This document shows positions 52,491 to 61,359 of a stretch of 64,000 nt of DNA, piece after piece. Source of the DNA: Pseudomonas sp. CCI4.2 (lineage in GTDB: Bacteria; Pseudomonadota; Gammaproteobacteria; Pseudomonadales; Pseudomonadaceae); contig NZ_CP133781.1 of the NCBI RefSeq assembly GCF_034350045.1, positions 5,072,501-5,136,500 on the forward strand. The letters are read 5' to 3'. Both the position numbers and the translations under genes were made by a program. Numbering within the stretch: position 1 is the stretch's first letter; every line of letters begins with the position of its first letter. A model generated the notes under the pieces. The model did no database searches. It was not told where the DNA came from and saw nothing but the letters and a program-made list of their open reading frames with translations.

Positions 52491-52940
52491 TACTGTTTCT
52501 CGTTGGTACTAATGCTCAGACTTGATTTTACGTGTAGCAACTATTTGTGGGAAGCAAAATAAGCAGCATGAAACGTTGCGCGAATGTCCGCGCAAGGCGT
52601 GACGTGTAAAATCCAGTGTAAACATTGGATTAAATAATTATTAGGCGCTCACAGTGCTGTACGGTGACCCAAAAAGCATGCACTCAACTGTCGAGATGTA
52701 AGTGATTGAAAAATTAAAAAAATAATCGAACTATTGAATCCTTTCGCCTTTTTTTGACCTTCATCTATTTTAGGAAGGTATTTTGGCGCGCCTGTTCAGT
52801 CTCGAAATAAGACCCCTGAGACTGACGATACTTATTAAGCTTCGCTGCCTTGGAGGCGAATACTTGAACCACACACGTGCCACCCAGTTTGCTGCGCGAC
52901 AGCGCGAGCGTCCGAGACTGGGCGGCAGCTCCTGCGGTGG
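52491..52940. other. Intergenic region between the formyltransferase and poxB
   Basis: 450 bases, A+T-rich on the left, with no frame that looks coding. It should hold the formyltransferase promoter; none was assigned. Confidence 0.35.
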
Positions 52941-54659
52941 TTAACGCAAATTAGTTTCCGCCAGTTCGAGCACCTCATCACCCCGTCCGCTGAGCACTGC
53001 TTTGAGCATATACAGGCTGAAACCCCTGGCCTGAGCCCATTTTATTTTCGGCGGCATTGCCAACTCATGCTTGGCTGTCACCACGTCGATCAGTACCGGG
53101 CCGTCATGGGCCAATGCCTGACGCAGCGCCTCGGGCAGCGCTTCAGACGATTCGACGCGAATTCCCAGAATCCCTGCACCCTTGGCGATGGCGGCGAAGT
53201 CAGTGGTCTGCAAATCAGTATCGTGGGGCAGATAACCGCTGGCTTTCATTTCCATCGCCACGAACCCCAGCGAACTGTTGTTGAATACCACCATTTTAAT
53301 TGGCAAGTTCAACTGGCGGGTGCTGAGCAGATCGCCCAGCAACATCGACAACCCGCCGTCACCGCACAGGGCAATCACCTGCCGGCCGGGATGCGCAGCC
53401 TGTGCGCCCAGCGCTTGAGGCATGGCATTGGCCATCGACCCGTGATTGAACGAGCCGTGTAACGACCGCTTACCGTTCATGCTCAGGTAACGCGCAGCCC
53501 ATAACGTGGGGGTACCGACGTCAGCGGTGAATACGGCGTCCTGATCGGCCATTTCGTTGATCAGGTGCGTCAGGTATTGCGGGTGGACCGGTTGACCAGC
53601 CGCCGAGGGCCGTGCCAGTTCATCCAGGTCTTTGCGGGCGTTAGCGTAATGTTTCAGAGCTGTTTCAAGAAAGCGTCGATCCGGCTGGCGTTCGAGCTTT
53701 GGCAACAGAGCGGTGAGGCTTTCCCGAATGCCACCGACCAACCCCATCGCCAACGGCGTACGCCGTCCAAGTGCGCCTGGATCGATGTCGATCTGCACGA
53801 TGTTGGAGTGGGTCGGGTAGAAGTTGCGATAGGGAAAGTTGGTGCCCAGCAACACCAAGGTGTCGCACGACATCATGGCGTGATAGCCGGAGCTGAAACC
53901 AATCAATCCGGTCATGCCGACATCGAACGGATTGTCATATTCCACGTATTGCTTGCCGCGCAAGGCATGCACGATTGGCGCGCCCAGCACGTCTGCCAGG
54001 GCAACGACCTGATCATGGGCCTGCGCACATCCCGCGCCACACATTAAGGTCACGGCTTTGGATTGACTCAACAGGTTGGCAAGCTTTTCGAGCTCCTCGT
54101 CGGCAGGCGTCACGTTTGGCGCTGCGGCAGCGGCCCAGCTCGCAGTGATGTCCGGTGCTTCGCTAAGCGCTATATCCCCGGGCAACACAATAACGGCGAC
54201 CCCGCGCTGGCCAATGGCGACCCGCATTGCCCGCTCCAGCACCCGGGGAAATTGTTCAGCGCTGGTCACCAATTCGACAAAATGGCTGCACTCTTTGAAC
54301 AACTCGGTGGGGTGAGTTTCCTGAAAATAACCCAGCCCGATTTCGGTGGACGGAATATGCGCTGCAATGGCCAGCACGGGCACTTGATTTCGATGACAGT
54401 CATAAAGGCCATTGATCAAATGCAGATTGCCAGGCCCGCAGCTGCCCGCGCACACCGCCAGTTTGCCGCTGGCTGCCGCTTCCGCCCCGGCGGCGAACGC
54501 AGCCACTTCTTCATGACGGGTATGCATCCAACGGATAGAACCCAGTTGCTCCAGGCTCTCGGTCAGGCCGTTAAGGCTGTCACCGGTTACGCCCCATATG
54601 TTAGAGACGCCTGCTGCGGCAAGGGTCTGTGCGAGATGGTCGGCGATGGTTCTGGACAT
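52941..54659 (-). CDS. poxB: Pyruvate:ubiquinone oxidoreductase (pyruvate oxidase)
   Basis: 572 residues, the usual length. A three-domain ThDP enzyme: GVTGDSLNGL and the cofactor-activating Glu in MHTRHEEVAAFAAGAEA at the start, an FAD-type middle domain, and the ThDP motif starting GDGGLSMLLGDL and ending NN in VVFNNSSLG. It converts pyruvate to acetate and CO2, passing electrons to ubiquinone at the inner membrane; the C-terminal tail should be the membrane-binding helix. In many bacteria it is a stationary-phase enzyme. Confidence 0.93.
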   Translation of the reverse strand: MSRTIADHLAQTLAAAGVSNIWGVTGDSLNGLTESLEQLGSIRWMHTRHEEVAAFAAGAEAAASGKLAVCAGSCGPGNLHLINGLYDCHRNQVPVLAIAAHIPSTEIGLGYFQETHPTELFKECSHFVELVTSAEQFPRVLERAMRVAIGQRGVAVIVLPGDIALSEAPDITASWAAAAAPNVTPADEELEKLANLLSQSKAVTLMCGAGCAQAHDQVVALADVLGAPIVHALRGKQYVEYDNPFDVGMTGLIGFSSGYHAMMSCDTLVLLGTNFPYRNFYPTHSNIVQIDIDPGALGRRTPLAMGLVGGIRESLTALLPKLERQPDRRFLETALKHYANARKDLDELARPSAAGQPVHPQYLTHLINEMADQDAVFTADVGTPTLWAARYLSMNGKRSLHGSFNHGSMANAMPQALGAQAAHPGRQVIALCGDGGLSMLLGDLLSTRQLNLPIKMVVFNNSSLGFVAMEMKASGYLPHDTDLQTTDFAAIAKGAGILGIRVESSEALPEALRQALAHDGPVLIDVVTAKHELAMPPKIKWAQARGFSLYMLKAVLSGRGDEVLELAETNLR

Positions 54660-54818
54660 GTGGATAATTCCTTCTCAAAGCAAATGAAGTTCGCAGGCCT
54701 TTAAAAATGGCGATGCCATACCCTGTGACAACCAAATGCGTGTGAGTTCTCGATGTTGTGGTGCGTGGGGCGGGGATAAGCTGGGTCGGGCGCTGTAACT
54801 GAAGGTTTTATGCTCAAA

Positions 54819-54866
54819 ACAAAAAAGCCCTGCCAGGATGAACCTGAGCAGGGCTTTCTTTTTTTG
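54819..54866. terminator. Terminator after the formate/nitrite transporter
   Basis: AAAGCCCTGC (54824-54833) pairs with GCAGGGCTTT (54848-54857). On the minus strand the stem is followed by TTTGTTTT, on the plus strand by CTTTTTTT, so it works both ways. It follows the transporter stop by about 10 bases. Confidence 0.85.
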
Positions 54867-54875
54867 CTGGATCGT

Positions 54876-55694
54876 TTACACGCTTGCTGAATCCGACACG
54901 CCGTATTCCAACGGCGCAACCTGGACGGTGCTTACGCTGGTATACGACACGTAGTACGCCAAGCCGACGAACACCGCACCACCCACCGCGTTGCCGAGGA
55001 ACACCGCGACAAAGTTTTCAAAGAACTGACCCCAGCTCAAGGCATCTGCGAAAATTGCTGCCGGGATCAGGAACATATTGGCGACCACGTGTTGGAAACC
55101 GATGGCGACAAAGGCCATCACCGGGAACCACATGCCCAGGATCTTACCGGCGGCGTCTTTGCTGGAATAAGACAGCCAGACCGCCAGGCACACCAGCCAG
55201 TTGCAGCCAATACCCGAGATGAAGGCATGTCCGAAGTCCGCACTGACTTTAGCCGTCGCTGCAGCCACGGTTTTAGCCAGGTACGGGCCTTCGGTGAGGC
55301 CCAGAAAATGGCCGAAGAAATAGGCCACGAAAAGCGCGCCGAGCAGATTGGCAAGTGTGACCACCAGCCAGTTACGCACCACCGCCGACAGTCGGATTCT
55401 TCCGGCGAACATTGCCATGGGCAGGCTCATCATATTACCGGTGAGCAATTCGCCCCCCGCCAGAACTACCAGAATCAGACCGATGGGAAACACCGCTGCG
55501 CCCAGCAGATTGCCCAACGACGCCCATTGCGCAGGAATCATGGTGCTGACGTGGATATCCAGTAGAAAGCCTAACGCAATGAAAGCGCCGGCCAGAAAGC
55601 CTAAAACGAGAATTGAGAGCATCGGTAAGTGAGCTTTCCTCACCCCGGCTTCGACGGTCATTTCAGCAATTTGTAGAGGTGAATTGACGGGCAT
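54876..55694 (-). CDS. Formate/nitrite transporter family channel
   Basis: 272 residues from ATG 55694; a TTG 30 bases upstream is also in frame. Six membrane segments, with the FNT signatures GGELLTGNMM and GHAFISGIGCNWLVCLAVW. It moves formate, nitrite or a similar small anion across the inner membrane. Adjacent to poxB but separated by a terminator, so independently transcribed. The substrate is not decided by sequence. Confidence 0.9.
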   Translation of the reverse strand: MPVNSPLQIAEMTVEAGVRKAHLPMLSILVLGFLAGAFIALGFLLDIHVSTMIPAQWASLGNLLGAAVFPIGLILVVLAGGELLTGNMMSLPMAMFAGRIRLSAVVRNWLVVTLANLLGALFVAYFFGHFLGLTEGPYLAKTVAAATAKVSADFGHAFISGIGCNWLVCLAVWLSYSSKDAAGKILGMWFPVMAFVAIGFQHVVANMFLIPAAIFADALSWGQFFENFVAVFLGNAVGGAVFVGLAYYVSYTSVSTVQVAPLEYGVSDSASV

Positions 55695-56149
55695 GGTATT
55701 GGTCTCAGGCTGGACGGCAGCCAAGGCAACGTGCGGGAGCGACGTGACCTGGTTAAACGCCGAAAATTAGTTTTTTTAGAGTCCAGTCTTGATGCGCAAC
55801 TTGAATGAACAAGATGGCATGTCCAAGGTGTAGCGGCAGGAGAAACAGAGCTGCAAGGCAGGGAACAATCAATTCATAGACTAAATCGATCAGCACGCTA
55901 ACTGAGTCGAATTGCCACAGTCCAATCGCTTGTACCGATGAAGTGATCGACTGGCTCTATGGGGAGGTTCTAACGATGTTGGCCAGCGCACGCCAAGTCT
56001 GGTTAGTAGGGCTGCCAATAGGGTAGGCGTACTGCATTATCCAAACCGCCATTCGGTCGCACAGCAGTCTCTTGTTTTGAAAATGTTCACGCGCAGACCT
56101 ACGCCAAATCAACGGGGGTCAATTTGGCGTATAGGCGCTGACTGAAAGA
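55695..56149. other. Intergenic region upstream of the FNT gene
   Basis: About 450 bases with no reading frame that looks coding and no clear operator. It ends at the decayed dehydratase and may itself be worn gene sequence. Confidence 0.35.
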
Positions 56150-56858
56150 TCAGTGCGAGTGACGTGGTTGGCCGCCTGATCGCGCAATAACATTCAAATG
56201 CAAGGTGGCCGGTTCCAGACAACCGCCCGTGGACAACTGGCCCACCATCTGACGATAGAGCTCCTGCCAAGGCGTTTGCGAAGGTGGATAGCTCGGTTTC
56301 CAAGTGCTGCGGCGTTCGGCCATTTCTTCATCGCTGACCAATACATTAACCGAGCGTTTGTTGAGGTCGACCCGTAGCCGGTCGTCTGTGCGCAGCAGCG
56401 CCAAGCCGCCACCAATCGCTGCCTCGGGAGACATGTTGAGAATTGACGGGCTCGCAGACGTGCCGCTCTGGCGACCATCCCCCAAACACGGCAAAGAATC
56501 GATGCCTTGTTTGATCAGGCTGGCAGGTGGCGCCATGTTCACAACCTCGGCGCTGCCGGGGTAGCCGACGGTGCCCGCACCACGAATCACCAGGATGCAG
56601 CGCTCGTCGATTTCCAAGGCAGGATCGTTGATTCGAGCGTGATAATCCTCAGGCCCCTCAAACACAATGGCGCGCGCCTCAAAGGTGTTTTCCGCGCCAG
56701 GTTCCGACAGGTAGGTTTTGCGAAAGGCCTCGCCCACCACTGACATTTTCATGATCGCACTGTCGAAAAAATTTCCGCTCAGCACAATGAAGCCCGCACC
56801 ATGCTTCAAGGGCGCTTCGTAGGGGTAAATGACATCGACGTCGCTGGCAACGGCATTG
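56150..56858 (-). pseudogene. C-terminal remnant of an IlvD/Edd-family sugar-acid dehydratase
   Basis: About 235 residues remain of a ~580-residue family. Readable homology starts upstream of the first ATG at VIYPYEAPLKHGAGFIVLSG and runs through SGNFFDSAIMKMS, VFEGPEDYHARIN, LGDGRQSGTSASPSILNMSP to the natural C-terminus. The N-terminal two-thirds, with the Fe-S cysteines, are gone. At its broken edge it meets the remnant of a transporter on the other strand, so a deletion joined them. Confidence 0.85.
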
Positions 56859-57016
56859 CGAACCTGTCCGGCTTAACCGGTTCGATGATCACCGCCGTCG
56901 CTGAAAATCTTACGGGAAACATTAACAACGGCACCTACGTCCTGGCGCTTTGCTTACTCGTCAGTGGCGGCTTGATTCTGGCTATCCCCAAATCGATGAT
57001 CGACAAGCCAGCGTAA
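56846..57016 (+). pseudogene. C-terminal remnant of an MFS sugar-acid transporter
   Basis: Only the last ~55 residues are left: GNGIANLSGLTGSMITAVAE, NNGTYVLALCLLVSGGLIL and the tail IPKSMIDKPA. This is the last two membrane segments of an anion-cation-symporter-type MFS protein. It abuts the dehydratase remnant; the two families often form one catabolic operon. Confidence 0.75.
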
Positions 57017-57120
57017 AGAGGCGCCCACTCTAGCCCGCGAAGACTATCAATAAAAAGCCCCGCCAGGCATACCTGAATGAACTGACCCCCACATACCTAC
57101 CCAACACTGCCACTCATCAA

Positions 57121-57820
57121 TCAAACATTGAACGCCACCTGCGCAGCCATTGAGTAACTGTTCTTGCCTGCGCTTTTCGCGTCATACAGGGCCACATCAG
57201 CGCGACGCATCAAGCTGAAAATGGACTCCTCCGGTTCGTGATTCGCCAATCCCACGCTGATGGACAAGCTCAGGCCGAACAACTGGCTTGAGTTGACTGC
57301 GTTGACGATGCTCCGCGCCAGTTCCTGCGCCACCGCGACATTCGCCACCCGCGCAGCGACTGCGAACTCTTCACCGCCCAGCCGGGCAAAAGTTATGGCC
57401 TTGGCTCCGGTGTCGCAGCATCTTGGATACCTCCACCAACACTTGATCGCCGACATCGTGGCCAAAGCCGTCATTAATCCTCTTGAAGTCGTCTATGTCG
57501 AGCATCAAGAAAAACAACGGCGCGGGTGCAGAGCTGTCGGCCAATGTCACGGTCAGCCGCTCCATAAATGCGCGCCGATTGGGCAGACCAGTCAACGTAT
57601 CGTTATAGGCCATACCATGCAGTTGGCGCTGCAAGTCGAATACGTCTTCGCGTATACCGCAAAACTTCGTGCACACCAGCGTGGCAACCAGCAGGCTCCC
57701 CCCAATAAGTATCAGCGTCAGCGTGAGGTCCAGTCGCTGGTCAAAACTGAGCTGAACTACATAAAACAATTCATAGGAGGCATCCACATCCGCTATAAGA
57801 ATATTTTTGGCGACGGACAT
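57121..57820 (-). pseudogene. Frameshifted diguanylate cyclase (GGDEF)
   Basis: The first part (57820 to ~57415) has a membrane helix (LTLTLILIGGSLLVATLV) and the start of a GGDEF domain (NDTLTGLPNRRAF; MLDIDDFKRINDGFGHDVGDQVL). The frame then shifts near 57405-57420, and the other frame continues with ITFARLGGEEFAVAAR, which holds the GGEEF active site, to RRADVALYDAKSAGKN. A stop lies in frame just upstream of 57820, so the sensor part is also missing. The intact gene would have made c-di-GMP. Confidence 0.85.
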
Positions 57821-57991
57821 TGCTCTGACAAGCAGTAACTACTGGCTAGCAGAGTAACCCTTCAACACACCTTCGAAACGGTCAACTACCTGATCTATCT
57901 GCTCCAAGGTAACGATTGGCTGGCCACCAGGCCACGTCACCGGCTGACGCTATTATCAGGCCTCACGGTGTGATTTTTTTGGAGAATTGCG

Positions 57992-58231
57992 ATGCGCTGG
58001 CATCTACTCGCTATCACCCTACCCATGACACTACCGCGAAAGCTGCTGACAGCTCTGGCAGATACTCTCGGCAGCGTGGGACTGCTTGAAGTCTTACAGG
58101 GCGAATCCAAGACGGAGGACGAGCACCGGGTGCTAAAGGGGGTTAGAACGAGCAACGAACTTGTGGAGCGGGAGGGCTACTACAAACGACATGACAATAT
58201 AATTCTGTCACCACCCTGCCCCGGACGCTAG
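57992..58231 (+). CDS. Small hypothetical protein
   Basis: 79 residues from ATG 57992 with GGAG spaced nine bases before it. It has a weakly hydrophobic start (WHLLAITLPMTLP) and a charged middle (GESKTEDEHRVLKG). I do not recognise it. The ribosome site is the main support; it lies between a pseudogene and a tRNA. Confidence 0.35.
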   Translation: MRWHLLAITLPMTLPRKLLTALADTLGSVGLLEVLQGESKTEDEHRVLKGVRTSNELVEREGYYKRHDNIILSPPCPGR

Positions 58232-58290
58232 CCCGGCGCTATCCCAACAATCTCCTTCAAACTGTATATATATGGAGGCTGTGTTTTATA

Positions 58291-58367
58291 TGGTGTCCCA
58301 GGGCAGGTTCGAACTGCCAGCCTTCCCCTTAGGAGGGGGATGCTCTATCCAATTGAGCTACTGAGAC
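58291..58367 (-). tRNA. tRNA-Arg (CCT)
   Basis: 77 bases read on the minus strand. GTCTCAG and CTGGGAC form the acceptor stem, AGCTCAATTGGATAGAGC the D arm, and TCCCC-CTCCTAA-GGGGA the anticodon arm with anticodon CCT. GGCAGTTCGAACCTGCC is the T arm. The terminal CCA is encoded. Confidence 0.96.
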
Positions 58368-58514
58368 ACAGGTGCCAACACGCAGAGAAGGTGCCAGCGA
58401 GGACGGCGTGCATGTTAACGGCACGGCCCGGTTTTGTCATGTCGTCCGTGGCTTTTTAACCTGTAGTCCATTGCCATCCAAGGTTGTCCAATCCAGCCAG
58501 TGATGCAGTCGTCG

Positions 58515-58556
58515 TGCAATTTGCAATACCCCAAATTGCCACCATTGCAAACTGCA
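58515..58556. promoter_or_regulatory. 13-bp inverted repeat, candidate sigma-54 activator site
   Basis: TGCAATTTGCAAT (58515-58527) is mirrored by ATTGCAAACTGCA (58544-58556) with one mismatch and 16 bases between. It lies 67-108 bases upstream of the -24 element, the normal place for an enhancer-binding protein. The protein is unknown. Confidence 0.5.
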
Positions 58557-58622
58557 ACGTCACTCCTTTCATAGCAACGATTAACCTATTGATTTTTAAC
58601 AATTTTCTATATAGTCAGCGCT

Positions 58623-58638
58623 TGGCACAGGGCGTGCA
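58623..58638 (+). promoter_or_regulatory. Sigma-54-type promoter of the small membrane-protein pair
   Basis: TGGCACAGGGCGTGCA: full TGGCAC -24 element and GC exactly ten bases after GG, with GTGCA for TTGCA. The transcript should start near 58649, 44 bases before the first ATG. Confidence 0.6.
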
Positions 58639-58692
58639 ATAAATTAGGCATACAGATAATTCCTACAAAAGTTCCAAGCGAAGGTGCACGAC

Positions 58693-58932
58693 ATGAACAA
58701 CATTGTTCTTTCATTTCTAAACGCCGTTGCACTGGTCGTTTTGGTGAGTTTTCAATTTCAAGGCAGTGGGAAGGAAACTGAACAGGTTCAAGCCCAGTCT
58801 TCACATGTCATGCACCAATCGGCACAGGTTGCGGTGATGCATCAGCAGCGCGGCATCCAGGCGATGCTCGCAAAAGACAGCAATGAAGCCACGCCGACGT
58901 CGGTTGACCGTTCAGAACGCTGGGTGTTTTGA
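58693..58932 (+). CDS. Small membrane-anchored or secreted protein, unknown
   Basis: 79 residues from ATG 58693, with AAGGTG before it. The first ~22 residues (NNIVLSFLNAVALVVLVSFQF) are an uncleaved anchor or signal sequence. The rest is Gln/His-rich and polar (VMHQSAQVAVMHQQRG). Preceded by a sigma-54-type promoter and followed after 51 bases by another small membrane protein, probably co-transcribed. No family is recognised. Confidence 0.55.
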   Translation: MNNIVLSFLNAVALVVLVSFQFQGSGKETEQVQAQSSHVMHQSAQVAVMHQQRGIQAMLAKDSNEATPTSVDRSERWVF

Positions 58933-58983
58933 ACCAATGGTTGGGCGCTTTGTAATTTCGTGATGTTCGCTTGGAGAATCGCC

Positions 58984-59169
58984 ATGTCAAAATATGCCCT
59001 GTCGTTTCTAATCTTGACGGTGATGGCACTCGCATTCGACATTTCACTCCCTTACGACGAAAACGTAGCGAGTCTGGTGTTAAAAATTGCCACGGGCACC
59101 TTTTTTATTCTGTTTATCGCAGCCTTGGTGGTGGGACGCAGGATCAAGTTTGATCCGCTGCTCCGGTAG
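58984..59169 (+). CDS. Small two-span membrane protein, unknown
   Basis: 61 residues from ATG 58984 with TTGGAG before it. Two hydrophobic segments: YALSFLILTVMALAFDI and ATGTFFILFIAALVVG. It ends in a basic tail (GRRIKFDPLLR), so the ends probably face the cytoplasm. Likely the second gene of the unit starting at 58693. Confidence 0.6.
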   Translation: MSKYALSFLILTVMALAFDISLPYDENVASLVLKIATGTFFILFIAALVVGRRIKFDPLLR

Positions 59170-59537
59170 CTCAACCCGGCCCTCTCCGTTGGGCTGCATT
59201 TTACTGGCGTTGCTAGCAAATCCATAAAACAGCTCTACGCTCAATTGATGGCTACGTAGTATCAGCTTCAGAATACCCCTCTGAAACTGCCGTTTAGGTC
59301 AATGAAACCGGATTCTTTGCAAAACAGTCGACATTTTGGATAATTGGTACTGGCTAAGCGCCTTTATTGAGTTCAATATTTGTCACAGAATTGGCGCCAA
59401 GGAACCGGCAAATTTGAGGCATGATGCTGGCCTCTTAACAACTGAGGTTGAACATTTGCCCAAAAGGACTGTCACAGAATGACGTCTGGCGGCCAAATGC
59501 TAGAAACCGCTCCCTCTGAACTTATCCGGTTAATCTT
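59170..59537. promoter_or_regulatory. amrZ upstream region with direct repeats
   Basis: TGTCACAGAAT occurs at 59381-59391 and again at 59470-59480. GAACAT (59450-59455), 16 bases, then TCACA could be an AlgU-type promoter; P. aeruginosa amrZ depends on AlgU and is autorepressed. Neither call is firm. No gene is seen in these 368 bases. Confidence 0.35.
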
Positions 59538-59867
59538 ATGAGCCCTATGAAACAGGCTATTTATTCCAGCCGAACGGCTGATAAATTTGTTGTTCGACTA
59601 CCTGATGGCATGCGTGATCGCGTCTATCAAGTAGCAAAAAATCATCACCGCAGCATGAATTCCGAAATCATTGCTCGTCTCGAGCAGAGTTTAATTCAGG
59701 AAGGCGCTTTGGGCGATGAGCCTAGCTTACGCCTTGACAGCCCTGAGCTGTCCTTGCATGAGCGCGAATTACTTCAACGGTTTCGTCAACTTTCACACCG
59801 TCAACAGAACGCACTTGTTTCGTTGATTGCTCATGACAATGAGCTGGCTGCAGACGACGAGTCCTGA
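59538..59867 (+). CDS. amrZ: Ribbon-helix-helix regulator AmrZ (AlgZ)
   Basis: 109 residues. The Arc-type DNA-binding core (YSSRTADKFVVRLPDGMRD; RSMNSEIIARLEQSL) is close to P. aeruginosa AmrZ, as is the C-terminal tetramer part (LHERELLQRFRQLSHRQQ). The start at 59538 matches the known N-terminus. It is a global regulator of alginate and other exopolysaccharides, c-di-GMP, twitching and flagella; in P. fluorescens it represses motility. It ends at a terminator. Confidence 0.95.
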   Translation: MSPMKQAIYSSRTADKFVVRLPDGMRDRVYQVAKNHHRSMNSEIIARLEQSLIQEGALGDEPSLRLDSPELSLHERELLQRFRQLSHRQQNALVSLIAHDNELAADDES

Positions 59868-59887
59868 CAGCCCGCTCAGCCATTCAG

Positions 59888-59912
59888 GCCAGCATTTAGC
59901 TGGCTTTTTTTT
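59888..59912 (+). terminator. Terminator after amrZ
   Basis: GCCAGC-ATTTA-GCTGGC followed by eight T residues, 20 bases after the stop. Confidence 0.92.
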
Positions 59913-60022
59913 GCCCGCTGAAAATTGCTTGTACGAGCGAACTTGTTCGTGAGGCGGTGTCCCGGGCAAACCGCGCTGGGTCCTTCGCCACCCAGTAAGC
60001 TCCTAGAGAGAAGGCAGCAAAT

Positions 60023-61345
60023 TTATAAGCTGCCTTCCATGTCTTCCAAGCTGAACGTCTCAGTGTGGTCGTTGTACGAGAAAATCTCTGCGTATCGTCC
60101 CCAACTGATGACGCTGTCGAGCGTTTCTTTCGCGATGGACTCGTTGAGCGAGTCTTCCAGTTCCTGCTCAAAACGCACACGCGGCGCCCAATGCCCGTTT
60201 CGCTCTTGCAGTACCTGCCGTATGCGGGCAGCCAGTGGCACATGCTTGACGAGGTGTTCGGCAAAAACCTTTTTGCGCTCCTGTGTGCCGTACTCAGCGA
60301 ATAATTTCCCTGTTTCTGTCAGCGTGATGTCCGCGCCCTTGAGTTCGGCGAAGCCCAAGTACTCAAGCATTTCTGCCACCGGAAACAAATCATCGACCTC
60401 CAGCAGCAACCGCGCAGAGATTTGCGGCAATCCCGCGTGGCCGTGGTAAGGCTCAGCCGCCAGCGCCTCGATCAGGCCCGCCATCAGGTTAGTGGAAACA
60501 TCCGGCAACGGACTGCCCATCTGAAGTTCGGCTTTACCCGCAGTGGCATCCGCACTACGACGGTGGGTCATCAAGGCGTAAATGTCGTCGACCATGTGCC
60601 GAAACGTCGGGTCCAGGCGGTTACGCGGATGGCCAAACGGCACTTTGATTTGCGCCACGACCCGACCGGGATTCGATGACAGGACCAGAATGCGGTCGCA
60701 CATCAACACGGCTTCTTCGATGTTGTGGGTCACGATCAGGATGGATTTGATCGGCAGTTGCTTGCCGCTCCACAGATCCAGCAAATCGGACCGCAGTGTT
60801 TCAGCAGTCAACACGTCCAGTGCCGAGAACGGTTCGTCCATCAGCAACAAGGTCGGATTCACCACCAGACCACGGGCAAAACCCACGCGCTGGCGCATCC
60901 CCCCCGACAATTCTCGCGGGTAGGCGTTTTCAAAACCGTCGAGACCAATCAAGTCAATCGCGGCCAGCGCGCGTTTACGCGACTCCTTGGGCTCTACCTG
61001 CAACGCCTGAAGACCGGCCTCGACGTTTTCCAATACGGTCAGCCACGGGAACAGCGCAAAGGTCTGAAAAACCATGGCCACGCCTTCCGCAGGGCCGTTC
61101 AACAGCTCACCGTTATAGCGGACCTCTCCAGATGACGGCTCGATCAGCCCGGCGATAACCCGCAGCAGCGTCGACTTTCCGGACCCGGAACGGCCCAACA
61201 TGCCAACGATTTCGCCTTCGCGCAGGGTCAGGTCAACGTTGCTAAGTACCTGCAACTCATCTTTGCCTTTGCCAAAACTGCGACTGACTTCGCTCAGAGA
61301 GTAAATTTCGCGTGGTACGCCAGTGTGTTCGGTGAAAGTATTCAT
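60023..61345 (-). CDS. Nitrate/sulfonate/taurine-class ABC ATPase with C-terminal AAA-associated domain
   Basis: 440 residues. The ABC cassette fills ~1-260: Walker A GRSGSGKST, signature LSGGMRQRV and Walker B LLLMDEPF. The remaining ~160 residues (DLFPVAEMLEYLGF ... EDSLNESIAKETLDS) match the AAA-associated C-terminal domain found in this transporter class, probably regulatory. GGAG precedes the ATG, which is 14 bases after the permease stop. The substrate is unknown; no binding-protein gene is adjacent. Confidence 0.87.
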   Translation of the reverse strand: MNTFTEHTGVPREIYSLSEVSRSFGKGKDELQVLSNVDLTLREGEIVGMLGRSGSGKSTLLRVIAGLIEPSSGEVRYNGELLNGPAEGVAMVFQTFALFPWLTVLENVEAGLQALQVEPKESRKRALAAIDLIGLDGFENAYPRELSGGMRQRVGFARGLVVNPTLLLMDEPFSALDVLTAETLRSDLLDLWSGKQLPIKSILIVTHNIEEAVLMCDRILVLSSNPGRVVAQIKVPFGHPRNRLDPTFRHMVDDIYALMTHRRSADATAGKAELQMGSPLPDVSTNLMAGLIEALAAEPYHGHAGLPQISARLLLEVDDLFPVAEMLEYLGFAELKGADITLTETGKLFAEYGTQERKKVFAEHLVKHVPLAARIRQVLQERNGHWAPRVRFEQELEDSLNESIAKETLDSVISWGRYAEIFSYNDHTETFSLEDMEGSL

Positions 61346-61359
61346 AAGATCGACTCCAA

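Larger units (their letters stand above)
58368..58692. other. Intergenic region between tRNA-Arg and the small membrane-protein pair
   Basis: Holds the upstream part of the tRNA promoter, and for the plus-strand gene an inverted repeat and a -24/-12 promoter listed separately. No coding frame seen. Confidence 0.5.

Noticed and set aside
58291..58367. tRNA-Arg as an integration site of a genomic island
   Set aside because: No integrase gene and no repeated tRNA end were seen nearby.
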